A DNA stretch of 64,000 bases from Siphonodentalium dalli (GCA_032622095.1 CP136064.1:180456011-180520010); one strand, 5' to 3'. Positions 1 to 9,066 are shown, counted from the first letter of the stretch. Notes: generated by a model not told the origin, from the sequence alone. Numbers and translations: made by a program.

Positions 1-195
1 GCATCGATTGTTATTAAAACTGTATATCAAGGCTCTATAAAAAAAATAATCAGTGACTCGAAAATTAAGTGGGCCTTTAATCATTTCAGTACTGGATGAT
101 TTCTCCCATTTAGTTCTAAAAGTATATATTGAAAGGGTAAATTTTTTATCTGAAGAGATTTTCAGATACTAGAAGCAGATGAGACAGACAACACT

Positions 196-397
196 TTAAC
201 CATTTTATGACGGGAGCTGTGCTGGTGCAGCATTAAAGAGCCTCGCATACATAAGAGAATGCAATGGCCTACAAGATCAATTTAAATATTGTTAGGCCAA
301 TGCATTCTCTTATATAGGAGACTTGCCTATCTAAAAGAATGCATTGGCAAAGGATTTTTTGCAAAATTTCAGAAAGCTCCAGTCATGAAAGGGTTAA
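196..397 (+). mobile_element. Family A TTAA MITE, copy A1
   Basis: The element starts TTAACCATTTTATGAC and ends with GTCATGAAAGGGTTAA, which are inverted versions of each other. TTAA stands at both ends (196-199, 394-397). The interior carries the GCATTCTCTTATA palindrome arms typical of the family. The paralogous segment at 693-696 has a single TTAA and no insert, which confirms the borders and the TTAA target. TTAA target choice and CCCTTT-like termini fit piggyBac-type non-autonomous elements; this is inference because no transposase is present. Confidence 0.85.
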
Positions 398-488
398 GGA
401 TTCCATTTTAGGAATTACTGCTAATGAATCAATGGGCATCGAGTAACTATTCACTAGCAAGTACCTAATTATGTTTCATACTTTTCAG

Positions 489-587
489 GCGTTGGCTTGG
501 TGCCCATGGCAGAGTAATTTGTTGGCTAGTGGTGCTGGCACTGCTGACCGACATATCAAGTTCTTGAATGATGTTAATGGCACCTGT
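489..587 (+). pseudogene. Broken duplicate of CDC20 WD40 exon
   Basis: After a good acceptor (TTTTCAG, ending 488) the frame reads [20 protein letters not shown], the same as the working exon at 788. It then has L for the WD-repeat W, and V becomes D shortly after. Homology stops at about 587, before the donor. A cryptic GT at 586 would give 97 bases instead of 126 and break the frame. Reading through meets a stop at 669-671. It is therefore probably a non-functional exon copy rather than an alternative exon. Confidence 0.85.
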
Positions 588-787
588 ATATTTTATCTAT
601 TTGGCCTTAGTTCTAAAAGTATATATTATAATGGTTCATTTTTCATTTGTGGAGTTGTTCAGATACTGTAAGCAGATGAGACAGAGAACTCATTAAGGAT
701 TCCATTTTAGGAATGTCTGCTAATGAATCAATGGGAATTAAGTAACTACTCGCTAGCAAATATCTTATCATGTTTCATACTTTTCAG

Positions 788-913
788 GCATTGGCTTGGT
801 GTCCTTGGCAGAGTAATTTGTTGGCTAGTGGTGCTGGCACTGCTGACCGACATATCAAGTTCTGGAATGTTGTTAATGGCACTTGTGTTAAATCTGTGGA
901 CACATCATCTCAG
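788..913 (+). CDS. CDC20: CDC20 (Fizzy) exon, WD40 blades, internal
   Basis: CDC20 is the WD40 co-activator that brings substrates to the anaphase-promoting complex in mitosis and is the target of the spindle checkpoint. This 42-codon exon has acceptor TTTTCAG (ends 787) and donor GTTTGT (from 914), phase 0 at both ends. It reads [20 protein letters not shown], then [13 protein letters not shown], then [12 protein letters not shown] and the GGGT(S/A)DRHI-like strand are typical of Cdc20 rather than Cdh1/Fzr, which has SPH at the CPW position. Upstream exons (C-box, KEN, first blades) lie outside the window. A tandem broken copy of the exon sits 300 bases upstream. Joined with the next two exons the frame is uninterrupted for 142 residues. 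Confidence 0.94.
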
Positions 914-1473
914 GTTTGTGCTGTATTTTCTCCTGTTATTTAGCACAATAGTCAAGTTTTGTTATGAACACATAATAGTTGTGGGATGTTGCGATAAAAT
1001 TACAGCGCACGTTATCGGCGATCGGGTGTACTCGATTGTTTATGAGTGATATTGGGTGTACTGGATTGTTGGCATAGAAGCTGAACTTAGCCGAGTACAT
1101 TATGGAACACTGGCTATCAGTTAAAACGTAAACAAACCGATGTTAGTCCTAATAAACCAGAATATTCTGTGTAATTTAACATGAAAGTTAGATTATTATA
1201 CACCATTATGAGTCTTATGACCATAAGATGTCACTCTTTCTGATATATTTAACATCAGGTTTTGATTTGTTAGGTAAAATTGAGTAAAAAATTAACTAGA
1301 ATTCCCGCCACCAACCCTGGGCATAACTCGTGTCATTGAAATGGCAATGGGGCTGTCTCGGACGAAAAACAGCATTTCGCTATCCAAATATCTTAGCTGG
1401 TTTTCGTACAATCAGACTTGGACTACCTGCAGCCTGCATTAAATTTATTGAACTCTTCCATTTTCACCATTGT

Positions 1474-1545
1474 TTAACCCTTTCTTTACTAAATGGATTC
1501 TTCCATTCAGTTATAAGTATATATTGCAATGGCCTATTTAGGAGT
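1474..1545 (+). mobile_element. Family D TTAA MITE, left half only
   Basis: Begins TTAACCCTTTCTTTACTAAA and continues through the CATTCAGTTATAA and TATTGCAATGG segments shared by the D copies at 14528, 40701 and 46527, then stops. No right end is nearby, so this is a broken copy. Confidence 0.65.
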
Positions 1546-1694
1546 GCCACGATTATTGATTTTAATAATCGGTCATCAATAATCGACTATAATTGATTAA
1601 TCATACCTAATATTAATAACATCAGTGGAAGTATTCCGTAATATGGCCTATTGGCCAGTGCTGGTTAACTACTGTTGGTGGTTGTTTCAGGCAT

Positions 1695-2760
1695 CGGCTG
1701 ATTAGGGCCTGCCGAAGCTTCGAGAATCGATTCGATTTCGAATCTTATGTTCCGATTCGATTCGATTCTGGGAATAGACTGCATTATCTATAAAAATTGT
1801 TCATTACGTCCCCAATACTGAACCTGAGTCACCTTCATGGAATATATGAGACCTCTGTGGTCCAATGTGTTCAGGGTAAGTTGCCCAATTGAATAGCTCA
1901 CTGCTCATATATGTACTGGCCTCCCAGTTCCAGCGCTGGTTAATCGTGGAAGGTCGGTACAACTCGTGCAACCTGCAGGTAGGTCTGTGATGGTTCGCAT
2001 GTTCATCACAGTTGTATCGTAATCGTAGCTCACACGCGGTTTCCTCCACCACATAACACCAGCAATGCAGCGATATACATGTAGTCCGGCCCCAGCTGCC
2101 GAAGCAAGTGAATTTCTTGTGGGACATATTTGTATGTCAGTATCTCAAATTCTTACCAGAAAAGCCTATATTGCGTTAGACAGCTCAATCAAATTATATA
2201 TATATTTTTTATTTAAAATTTAAATGATATAGATATATTAAATAAACATTTTGGGCTCCATTATGTCGTCTCCAAATCGGACCAACATCTTTAAACAGCA
2301 TATATGTTATCTGGGAAATGGAATATTGTTGTCCATTCAGCTTTCCGACGGACAGGCCCAAGTTGGGATACTATAGTTCCTGTAATCCCCTTGGCGTATG
2401 CGCAATATTGATATCACGCGTGCCTGCTGTGTGTGACATGGTGAAGCGTACATGCGCAGAACAGTTTGATTCCAAATTCCAAACTGCTTACTTTTCACGA
2501 ACTTCAATTACGCATAGTGGCAGGGGCACAAACTATGAAATTATGTGCCATTCTCATATTTTAAACTGTGATTAAATATTGTTCATATCATCTCATATAA
2601 GTTAAGTTTAATAAACCTCCTTCGTAATCAGTTATCTCACTGACGTTATAAAATCACGGACATTTGCTCCCATTTTGCGAAGTGTTTGAAAAAGATTTGA
2701 TTCGAGATTTGATTCGATTTCGATGTTGAAATTGCTGATTCGTCGGGCCCTACGGCTGAT
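1695..2760 (+). mobile_element. hAT-like non-autonomous DNA transposon with 8-bp TSD
   Basis: Element 1703-2752 (1050 bp) begins TAGGGCCTGCCGAAGC and ends with the inverted form, GACGGGCCCTA-like (CGTCGGGCCCTA). It is flanked by identical 8-mers CGGCTGAT at 1695-1702 and 2753-2760. An 8-bp duplication with TAGGG-type ends is the hAT signature. Subterminal sequence is rich in GATTCGATT on both sides. The interior is less AT-rich than the surroundings. It holds a 107-codon open stretch on the minus strand (1804-2127) that I do not recognise and that lacks hAT transposase motifs. The element lies inside a CDC20 intron. Confidence 0.88.
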
Positions 2761-2903
2761 GTAATTGTTATGTTAATAAAGTGGATCATGAACCACTGGT
2801 AATGACTAATGAGCACAATGTATTCAATACTGTACTGTGTGATATTCTTATATAGGATACTATATGTATACTCAGTATTTATCTATATGCTGTTTTTAAC
2901 CAG

Positions 2904-3021
2904 GTCTCATCCATATTGTGGTCAAAAGAACACAAGGAGCTGATATCAGGTCATGGATTCTCGAGGAACCAGCTGACTATCTGGAAGTACCCATCCATGA
3001 ACGTTGTTGCTGAGCTTACTG
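2904..3021 (+). CDS. CDC20: CDC20 (Fizzy) exon, WD40 blade, penultimate
   Basis: Acceptor AACCAG ends at 2903 and donor GTATTT starts at 3022. The 118 bases are phase 0 in and phase 1 out, with a glycine codon split G/GT across the intron. It reads [20 protein letters not shown] then [35 protein letters not shown] is diagnostic for the Cdc20/Cdh1 group, and with the CPWQ exon the gene is Cdc20. This blade lies near the face used for degron recognition in the family. No damage is seen. Confidence 0.94.
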
Positions 3022-3049
3022 GTATTTATCCTAAAATCAATTTTAATTG

Positions 3050-3149
3050 AGAGAAGCATGTACTGACAGGTGTCTTCGATTCATATTTATTAGTTTATAC
3101 CTGGGAAACTATATAAAACTTGTTATAGGAAGAGATAGACACCCTTTAA
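3050..3149 (-). mobile_element. Family F right half
   Basis: The text from GACAGGTGTCTTCGATTC to AGAGATAGACACCCTTTAA matches the right arm of the complete family F element at 12880-13403. It ends at the TTAA (3146-3149) that is also the first four bases of element C1, so the two elements share one junction. Confidence 0.7.
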
Positions 3150-3610
3150 CCCTTTACCCAACAAAACGGCCAAAAACGCCCAAATAAAGCTTCAACAGCC
3201 TAAAACATCTTTGGTCTGTCTCAATAACACCATACAAATATGGATATCATTGGAACCGGTTCATTGACCATATTGTGATGGTTACAGTAATGCCCTGTGC
3301 CAATGCATTCTCTTATATATGTGAGTCGACCATAGGTCGCCTCGCATATATAAGAGAATGCATTTGCTTAAAAAAAATCTTTTTTTAACACTTTTTACAA
3401 TTTTTTCTTACATTCTTTAACAATTTTATAATTTTTTCTTACATTTTTTAACAATTTTTCTAATATTTTTCTACATTCTTTGACAATTTTATCATTTTTA
3501 ATATGTGTTAAGCCAATGCATTCTCTTATATATGCGAGGCGACCTATGGTCGACTCGCATATATAAGAGAATGCATTGGCACAGGGCCGTTCTGTTGGGT
3601 AAAGGGTTAA
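3146..3610 (+). mobile_element. Family C TTAA MITE, copy C1
   Basis: Starts TTAACCCTTTACCCAACA and ends with GTTGGGTAAAGGGTTAA. The interior has two near-perfect palindromes (about 3299-3365 and 3515-3580) built from CCAATGCATTCTCTTATA arms meeting at a GGCGACCTATGGTCG-like tip, separated by a T-rich spacer with repeated ATTTTTTCTTAC text. The second copy, C2 at 41720-42130, has the same layout. Any apparent open frame here is a by-product of the palindromes. Confidence 0.88.
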
Positions 3611-4422
3611 ATAGTCATTGGTTCTTATTTGACATCCATGTAATCCAGCGCCGAGGGGCATCAGTCAATCAGTACGCTAATAGCTACCAGCTGTATTTCA
3701 CACGCTGACGAGGTAGTTATAACATTGTGTTATCACTTATATGTAAACCTCTTGCGGTGAGACCATTAGCCTTTGTTGAGTGTGCAATTATTGAGGGCTC
3801 TGTTTCCCCCAAAATTTGTAGAAGGGATCAGACAACATAGTATATAAATAATAAAGGGATCAGCTATTCTACATGAATTTATTTTGTTTCATCTCGCTTT
3901 CCATGTTCTGTTACAACAAATTTTGCCATGCCAAGAGACACAATGACGGATCTTTGTGCCTGTCTTGTGTACTGACGTAAAGGGGTACTGTGCACTAACT
4001 TCGGTCTTTTATGGGACCATCTCCTATTATACTCAACAGAATATACGCAAGAAATGAGTGCAAAATACACTCATGTGCTCTATGACGGATGTAAACAACA
4101 TGGTAATTATAATGAAAATGAGTTAATGACTCGAGCCATAAACCTATTTTCATTATGTTCTTTTACATCGTTCATAAAGTACTAGTAAATGACTGTACTC
4201 AACCATGGCTCAAATTCATTCATTTGTTGCATATATTATGTTGAGTTGTATAGGAGATTTAGTTCAGAGACCTCCTTTTTTTTTTGACAATGTAGTGTTA
4301 ACTATTTCTTTGGCTCTTGATTTCGTAGTTTGGCCAAATAATAAAAACCCACGAATTAAAATTATTCAATTATTGTACAATAAGCAGCATATGATGAGTA
4401 ATGCTTTATATTATATTTACAG

Positions 4423-4607
4423 GTCACCATGCTAGGACACTATGTATGGCCATGTCTCCTGACTGTTGTACAGTAGCGAGTGTTGCTGCTGATGAAACAA
4501 TATGCTTGTGGAAATGTTTTGAGACTGAGAAAGTTCAGAAGCAGTCTGTGACTAAATCCACCAAAGATCTCGGTTCTAGTCTCAGTATGCTCAATAAAGT
4601 GCGGTGA
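4423..4607 (+). CDS. CDC20: CDC20 (Fizzy) terminal exon with C-terminal tail
   Basis: Acceptor ATATTTACAG ends at 4422. The exon starts GT, which completes the split glycine, and runs 185 bases to TGA at 4605-4607. It reads HHARTLCMAMSPDCCTVASV then AADETICLWKCF, the last WD40 blade (family form: MSPDG.TV.SAAADETLRLW.CF), followed by a basic Ser/Thr-rich tail ending LNKVR. Family members normally end in Ile-Arg, the IR tail that docks on APC3; here the last two residues are Val-Arg, a conservative change. SPDCC replaces the usual SPDG. Both points are visible in the sequence; their effect is unknown. Confidence 0.94.
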
Positions 4608-5119
4608 ACCAAGTAGCATTCAGTAACGAGGAGACACTCCAAGCTGAATGTTTGTGATAAAGGTCATGGACACCTTCCGTCGAATTATACCAGAACTGTA
4701 CTAGAGAAGGTTATATAGCTAACCATTCTGGGGATGATCCGAGTCGACTATGATTTGAAGCGATATTGGATAACTTCCTTCATTTTCTGGTGTCAACATT
4801 TTGTCGAGTTGTTAACTTGTTTTATTACACACCCACTGTTTGTGTTCTTAGTAAATGCAATACTTTCAGTCTGTGTGGTAATTTTCGACAGATTGCATAT
4901 CTAAAGTCGACATAATGAAAATTTACGATGTCAAAATCATTGCAAAATAACAAATGCCGATTAGAATAGCTCTGAATAATATTATGACTTTTGTTTGTGT
5001 TCTTAACTAAGACCATTGGAGTTTATAATCATTACTAAGTTGATATATGATAACTACAGTGGCATTCTCACATGTTGATATTTATTATTCAATCGATGGA
5101 AATTCAATAACTTGCTATT
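4608..5119 (+). other. CDC20 3' untranslated region / downstream
   Basis: No coding sequence. I see no exact AATAAA before 5572. A variant AGTAAA occurs near 4852, and the first exact AATAAA (5614-5619) is inside the MITE B1. Which site is used cannot be told from sequence. Confidence 0.5.
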
Positions 5120-6015
5120 CACCTAGCCAAGCCTGAGTTTAGTGTACATGTCAGTTGCAGAATGAGGTCCCCAGAGGGTGAATATATTGACGCTATCCTG
5201 CATAGTGGTCTAACATCACTAAATTCACCATCTGGGAAACTCATTCTGCCTAGGTCTCATCTTTTCTGGAAAGTTTCTTTATTACATCATTTCTATAGAA
5301 TCTTTTTCACATAGATTCTATTTCTTTTTTAGTTTAATTTCTCTATATCCCCAAATTTGCAGATGATACATTGCATAATCGAGGTTCCCAATGGGTGTAC
5401 ATTACAATATTCACCATTTGGGAACTTCAATATGAGTCTATGTCTCCCATAGCAGATGAGCCCATGCAGAATGAGGTCCCCAGAGGTTGAATTTGGTGAT
5501 GCTTGCCCACTATGCGGAATAGCGTCACTAAATTAGCCCTCTGGGGAACTCATTCTGCAAATGACAGGTACATTAACCCTTTCAGTTACAGTCTGTAAAA
5601 TCGGCCCTAAAAAAATAAAAACTAAAATTTTTATATTGTTTTGGGTTGAATTTTTTTTGGGTATGCTTAAGCATGCTATAGCGAATTTAAAAACAAATTG
5701 GATAAAACCTTAGGGGCATGTTATAACTCAAAACTATCACCAAGTATTCATAGTAATAATTTTGATGCCCACGCAAAACATAAGATACAAAATAAGTCTG
5801 TTAAAGAATATAAGAAAAAATGATTAAAATTGTAAAAAATTGTAAAAAGTAATAACAAATGCTGAAAAATTGTTATGCCAATGCATTCTCTTATATATGC
5901 GAGGCGACCTATGGTCGACTCGCATATATAAGAGAATGCATTGGCACAGGGTATATGGGTTGATACAAAAATCGGACCTGGCACTCAAAGGGTTAAACTC
6001 AGGCTTGCACCTAGC
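5120..6015 (+). mobile_element. Family G element G1, split by B1, with 8-bp TSD
   Basis: Starts CAAGCCTGAGTTTAGTG at 5128. After interruption by B1 (5573-5996) it finishes ACTCAGGCTTG at 6007. The flanks are identical 8-mers CACCTAGC (5120-5127 and 6008-6015). The internal plan is two short palindromes with arms like GAATGAGGTCCCCAGAGG, separated by a spacer containing TTGCAGA and ATCGAGGT text. An 8-bp duplication suits hAT-like mobilisation; no coding capacity. Confidence 0.88.
5573..5996 (-). mobile_element. Family B TTAA MITE, copy B1, nested in G1
   Basis: TTAACCCTTTCAGTTACA at the left, CACTCAAAGGGTTAA at the right, TTAA on both sides (5573-5576, 5993-5996). Near the right end is the near-perfect palindrome of about 67 bp (5878-5945) with CCAATGCATTCTCTTATA arms. 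The host G1 would read ACATTAAACTCAGG across the joint, showing that TTAA is the target. Confidence 0.87.
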
Positions 6016-6317
6016 AAATGACTTGAGGGCCTTTAATTACAAACTTAATATCACTCTCCTTTATTCATCAGAAATATATATTAAACATTCACTGCCGAGT
6101 TATCATACCATTGCATGTAATTGAATGGGCATCGGCCATGAACGTGTTAAACCTTCCATAACTGGAGCTTCCTGAAATATTGCGAAAACCCTGTGCCAAT
6201 GCATTCTCTTATATATGTCAGTCTCCCATAGGGAGCCTCACATATATAAGATATTACATTGGCCTAACATTATTTTCTTTGACCTTGTAAGCCAGTGCAA
6301 TCCCTTATATATATATA

Positions 6318-7070
6318 CTAGAAGGTGACCCGACTTCGTCCGGGCTATTCAAAAACCAAATTTCAAGTCGATAGCTCCACCCGTTTCCTAGATCTGGTCT
6401 GCGCATGCGCGAAGCTGGTGTCGCACGTGCTCGGCGACCCGATAAAATTCGTATCCGGGGCAAGATACATTCACATACCAAATTTCAAGTCGATAGCTAC
6501 ACCCGTTTCCGAGATATATAGCCCAATGTCATTTGCGGATACCTCGGCCGGTGATGAGTTAACGCGACACAGTCAAATGCATCGGCAGGGTGAGAGTTAA
6601 CGTAATCTAACTTTATGACCTCTGACGACGTCATAGAAATTACGCATTGATTTTATCCCGATAAAAGCATCGGACCACTTGTACCTAATAATTGAGGCAG
6701 ATAACTAAAACGGATACATACATATTATATATCGTTGGAAAGAGGACACGCCACAGATTCTAACCGTGCAAATTATATGACTGGCAATTTATTATTCGCG
6801 CTATATCGAATCGATTTGTGAGCACCGAACTGAAATATATTAGCGCAAAAACGGCGTAAAAACAGATTTGACCTCCGCACGTGAAAAGTTGACCTCGCAC
6901 GGACAAATAAATATGCCTATGTTCGTCTCCGGCCGAAAACACATCCAAATACCAAATTTCATCGAAATTGGCTTAGTCGTTTTGGAGTCCATCGATTTCA
7001 AACACACAAACACACACACAAACAAACACATACACACACAGATCTTTCAAAATATATAATAGATATATAT
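6318..7070 (-). mobile_element. Helitron/HINE-like unit, copy A (minus orientation)
   Basis: Read on the minus strand the unit starts near TATTATATATTTTGAAAGAT, has a CA/TG-rich tract, and ends with a short GC-rich stem (CCCGGAC / GTCGGG with a GAA loop) about 8 bases before a terminal CTAG at 6318. A stem-loop just before CTRR with insertion into AT-rich sequence is what Helitrons and Helentron-derived short elements show; an internal microsatellite is typical of HINEs. No Rep/helicase sequence is present. Assignment is by structure only. Confidence 0.6.
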
Positions 7071-7111
7071 ATATATAATTTCTTCTTAGCCGTATAGGTC
7101 TGCTGATAATT

Positions 7112-7202
7112 AATAAATATGAAGAGTAACACCTTTTAAGACCTATTTTATGTATTTAAATACATAAAATAGGTTTAAAAGGTGTTACTCTTCATATTTA
7201 TT
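7112..7202. repeat. 91-bp near-perfect palindrome between inverted units
   Basis: Arms run AATAAATATGAAGAGTAACA and onward to TATTTAAATA at the centre (about 7157), then back. It lies exactly between copies A and B of the inverted cluster, so the whole 6318-8087 region can fold on it. Confidence 0.85.
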
Positions 7203-7238
7203 ATATATCTATTATATATTTTGAAAGATCTGTGTGTT

Positions 7239-7284
<46 letters not shown>

Positions 7285-8087
7285 AAATCGATGGACTCAA
7301 AAACGACTAAGCCAATTTCGATGAAATTTGGTATTTGGATGTGTTTTCGGCCGGAGACGAACATAGGCATATTTATTTGTCCGTGCGAGGTCAACTTTTC
7401 ACGTGCGGAGGTCAAATCTGTTTTTACGCCGTTTTTGCGCTAATATATTTCAGTTCGGTGCTCACAAATCGATTCGATATAGCGCGAATAATAAATTGCC
7501 AGTCATATAATTTGCACGGTTAGAATCTGTGTGGTTTCATCTTTCCAACGATATATAATATGTATGTATCCGTTTTAGTTATCTGCCTCAATTATTAGGT
7601 ACAAGTGGTACGATGCTTTTATCAGGATAAAATCAATGCGTAATTTCTATGACGTCGTCAGAGGTCATAAAGTTAGATTACGTTAACTCTCACCCTGCCG
7701 ATGCATTTGACTGTGTCGCGTTAACTCATCACCGGCCGAGGTATCCGCAAATGACATTGGGCTATATATCTCGAAAACGGGTGTAGCTATCGACTTGAAA
7801 TTTGGTATGTGAATGTATCTTGCCCCGGATACGAATTTTATCGGGTCGCCGAGCACGTGCGACGCCAGCTTCGCGCATGCGCAGACGAGATCTCGGAAAC
7901 GGGTTGAGATATTGACTTTAAATTTGGTATGTGAATGTATCTTGCCCCGGATACGAATTTTATCGGGTCGCCGAGCACGTGCGACACCAGCTTCGCGCAT
8001 GCGCAGACCAGATCTAGGAAACGGGTGGAGCAATCGACTTGAAATTTGGTTTTTGAATAGCCCGGACGAAGTCGGGTCACCTTCTAG
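7203..8087 (+). mobile_element. Helitron/HINE-like unit, copy B (plus orientation)
   Basis: Inverted homologue of copy A over most of its length, starting TATTATATATTTTGAAAGAT-like, with a longer (TG)n tract at about 7231-7282, and ending CACCTTCTAG at 8087. It differs from copy A by an additional ~115-base module (ATCTTGCCCCGGATACG text occurs twice, near 7818 and 7938; copy A has it once). No real gene: open frames here are shared noncoding repeat. Confidence 0.65.
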
Positions 8088-8829
8088 TCTATTATATATT
8101 TTGGAAGATCTGTCTGTGTGTGTGTCTGTCTGTCTGTGTGTGTGTTCGCGATGAACTCGAAAACGGCTGAGCCGATTTCGATGAAACTTGGTATGTGGGG
8201 GTATTTTCGGCCAGGAACGGGCATAGGCCTATTAATTTTCCCGTGCGACGTGACCTTGACCTTGAAATCGGGTAATTTCAAGGTCAAACGCCCGAATATC
8301 ACGGGATTTCGATGAAACTTGGTATGTGGGGGTACGTTCGACCGGGGGTTGGCATAGGCCTATTAATTTGCCCGTGCGACGTGACCTTGATCTTGAAATC
8401 GGGTCATTTCAAGGTCAAACGCCAGAATATCACGGGATTTCGATGAAACTTGGTATGTGGGGGTACTTTCGTATGGGGAGTCTCATACGCATATTCATTT
8501 GCCCGTGCGACGTGACCTTGACATCTGGTGAATTCAAGGTCAAATCGCGAATTTTGATGGGATTTCGACGAAATTTGATACGTGGGGTTACTTTTGTCCA
8601 CTGAGTGTTTTGGGCGGGTCGAGTCGTGACCCCGACCTGACCTTGACCTTCAAAATGATCAATTCGAGGTCAAATCGGGTAGAACCGGTTGGATTTCGAC
8701 GGGCACGTTTGTCGGGTACTTTTGTCCTGGCAGTGTTTTGGACTGGTCAAATCGTTACCCCACTTGACCTTGACCTTCAAAATGAACAATTCAAGGTCAA
8801 AGCCCGGACGAAGTCGGGTCACCTTCTAG
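8088..8829 (+). mobile_element. Helitron/HINE-like unit, copy C, head-to-tail with B
   Basis: Begins TCTATTATATATTTTGGAAG directly after the CTAG of copy B, has a TG/TCTG tract (8108-8146), and ends with the same GCCCGGACGAAGTCGGGTC stem and CTAG at 8829. Its middle differs from B: it is built of about five ~128-bp modules each with a pair of inverted TGACCTTGA / TCAAGGTCA motifs. Direct head-to-tail joining of two complete ends is commonly reported for Helitron-type elements. Confidence 0.6.
8251..8799. promoter_or_regulatory. Array of ten TCAAGGTCA extended half-sites
   Basis: Perfect TCAAGGTCA or its complement occurs at 8251, 8257, 8278, 8382, 8409, 8513, 8534, 8638, 8765 and 8791. The repeat unit is about 125-131 bp. 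TCAAGGTCA is the consensus for monomeric nuclear receptors of the ERR, NR5A/FTZ-F1 type. Regulatory use here is inference; the motifs belong to a transposable unit. Confidence 0.5.
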
Positions 8830-9066
8830 TATATATATATATATATATATATACGAGGTTCCCTATGGAATACTCATAAATATAAGAGAATACACTGGCA
8901 CAGGGTCTTTAATGCTGCACCAGCACACTTCAAGTTATGAAAGGGTTAAAGGGAAACCTTTTGTTTTTGGGTCATAATAACTTTTAGCTTATAACGAATT
9001 TGATGGAAGCCAATTAAATCTGTTTAGAGGGAATCTGCTCAAGTATTATTTTATGTATGTCTGATA

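Larger units (their letters stand above)
109..587 (+). repeat. Left copy of an intron-plus-exon tandem duplication in CDC20
   Basis: The stretch from TTAGTTCTAAAAGTATA (about 109) through intron, acceptor and exon to about 587 is repeated starting at about 607. The right copy (607-904) holds the working exon. The left copy holds a damaged exon and a family A MITE at 196-397 that the right copy lacks. The junction filler is about 588-606. The duplicated intron piece itself resembles an old half of family D (similar text around AGCAGATGA). Confidence 0.85.
914..2903 (+). other. CDC20 intron containing a D half-copy and a hAT-like element
   Basis: This intron begins GTTTGT and ends TTTTTAACCAG. 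Apart from the family D half at 1474 and the 1.05-kb insertion at 1703-2752 it is plain AT-rich sequence. I see no coding sequence or RNA gene in 914-1473 or 2761-2903. Confidence 0.8.
3022..4422 (+). other. Last CDC20 intron, carrying F-half and C1 elements
   Basis: Intron of about 1.4 kb from GTATTT to ATATTTACAG. It holds a family F half (about 3050-3149), the family C element (3146-3610), and a short piece resembling the family H end (AAAGGGGTACTGTGCAC near 3981). The remainder (3611-4400) shows nothing else I recognise. Confidence 0.75.
6147..8949 (+). mobile_element. Family A TTAA MITE, copy A2, split by a 2.5-kb insertion
   Basis: The left end, TTAAACCTTCCATAACTGGA, starts at 6147. 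The right end, TATGAAAGGGTTAA, closes at 8949. The first palindrome (6196-6268) is intact. The second begins at about 6293 and is interrupted inside its TATATA segment at 6317, resuming at about 8830. The insert is the Helitron/HINE-like cluster described next. Confidence 0.8.

Noticed and set aside
489-587. Left exon copy as a mutually exclusive CDC20 exon.
   Set aside because: No donor that preserves frame, WD tryptophan lost, 3' third missing.
1804-2127. 107-codon minus-strand open frame in the hAT-like element as a transposase.
   Set aside because: No hAT dimerisation or catalytic motif is visible and the length is far too short; kept only as an unexplained interior.
6840-8604. Open frames with recurring phrases such as IPNFIEIG in the Helitron-like cluster.
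   Set aside because: They follow the noncoding modules and the CA/TG tract in several frames and both strands.
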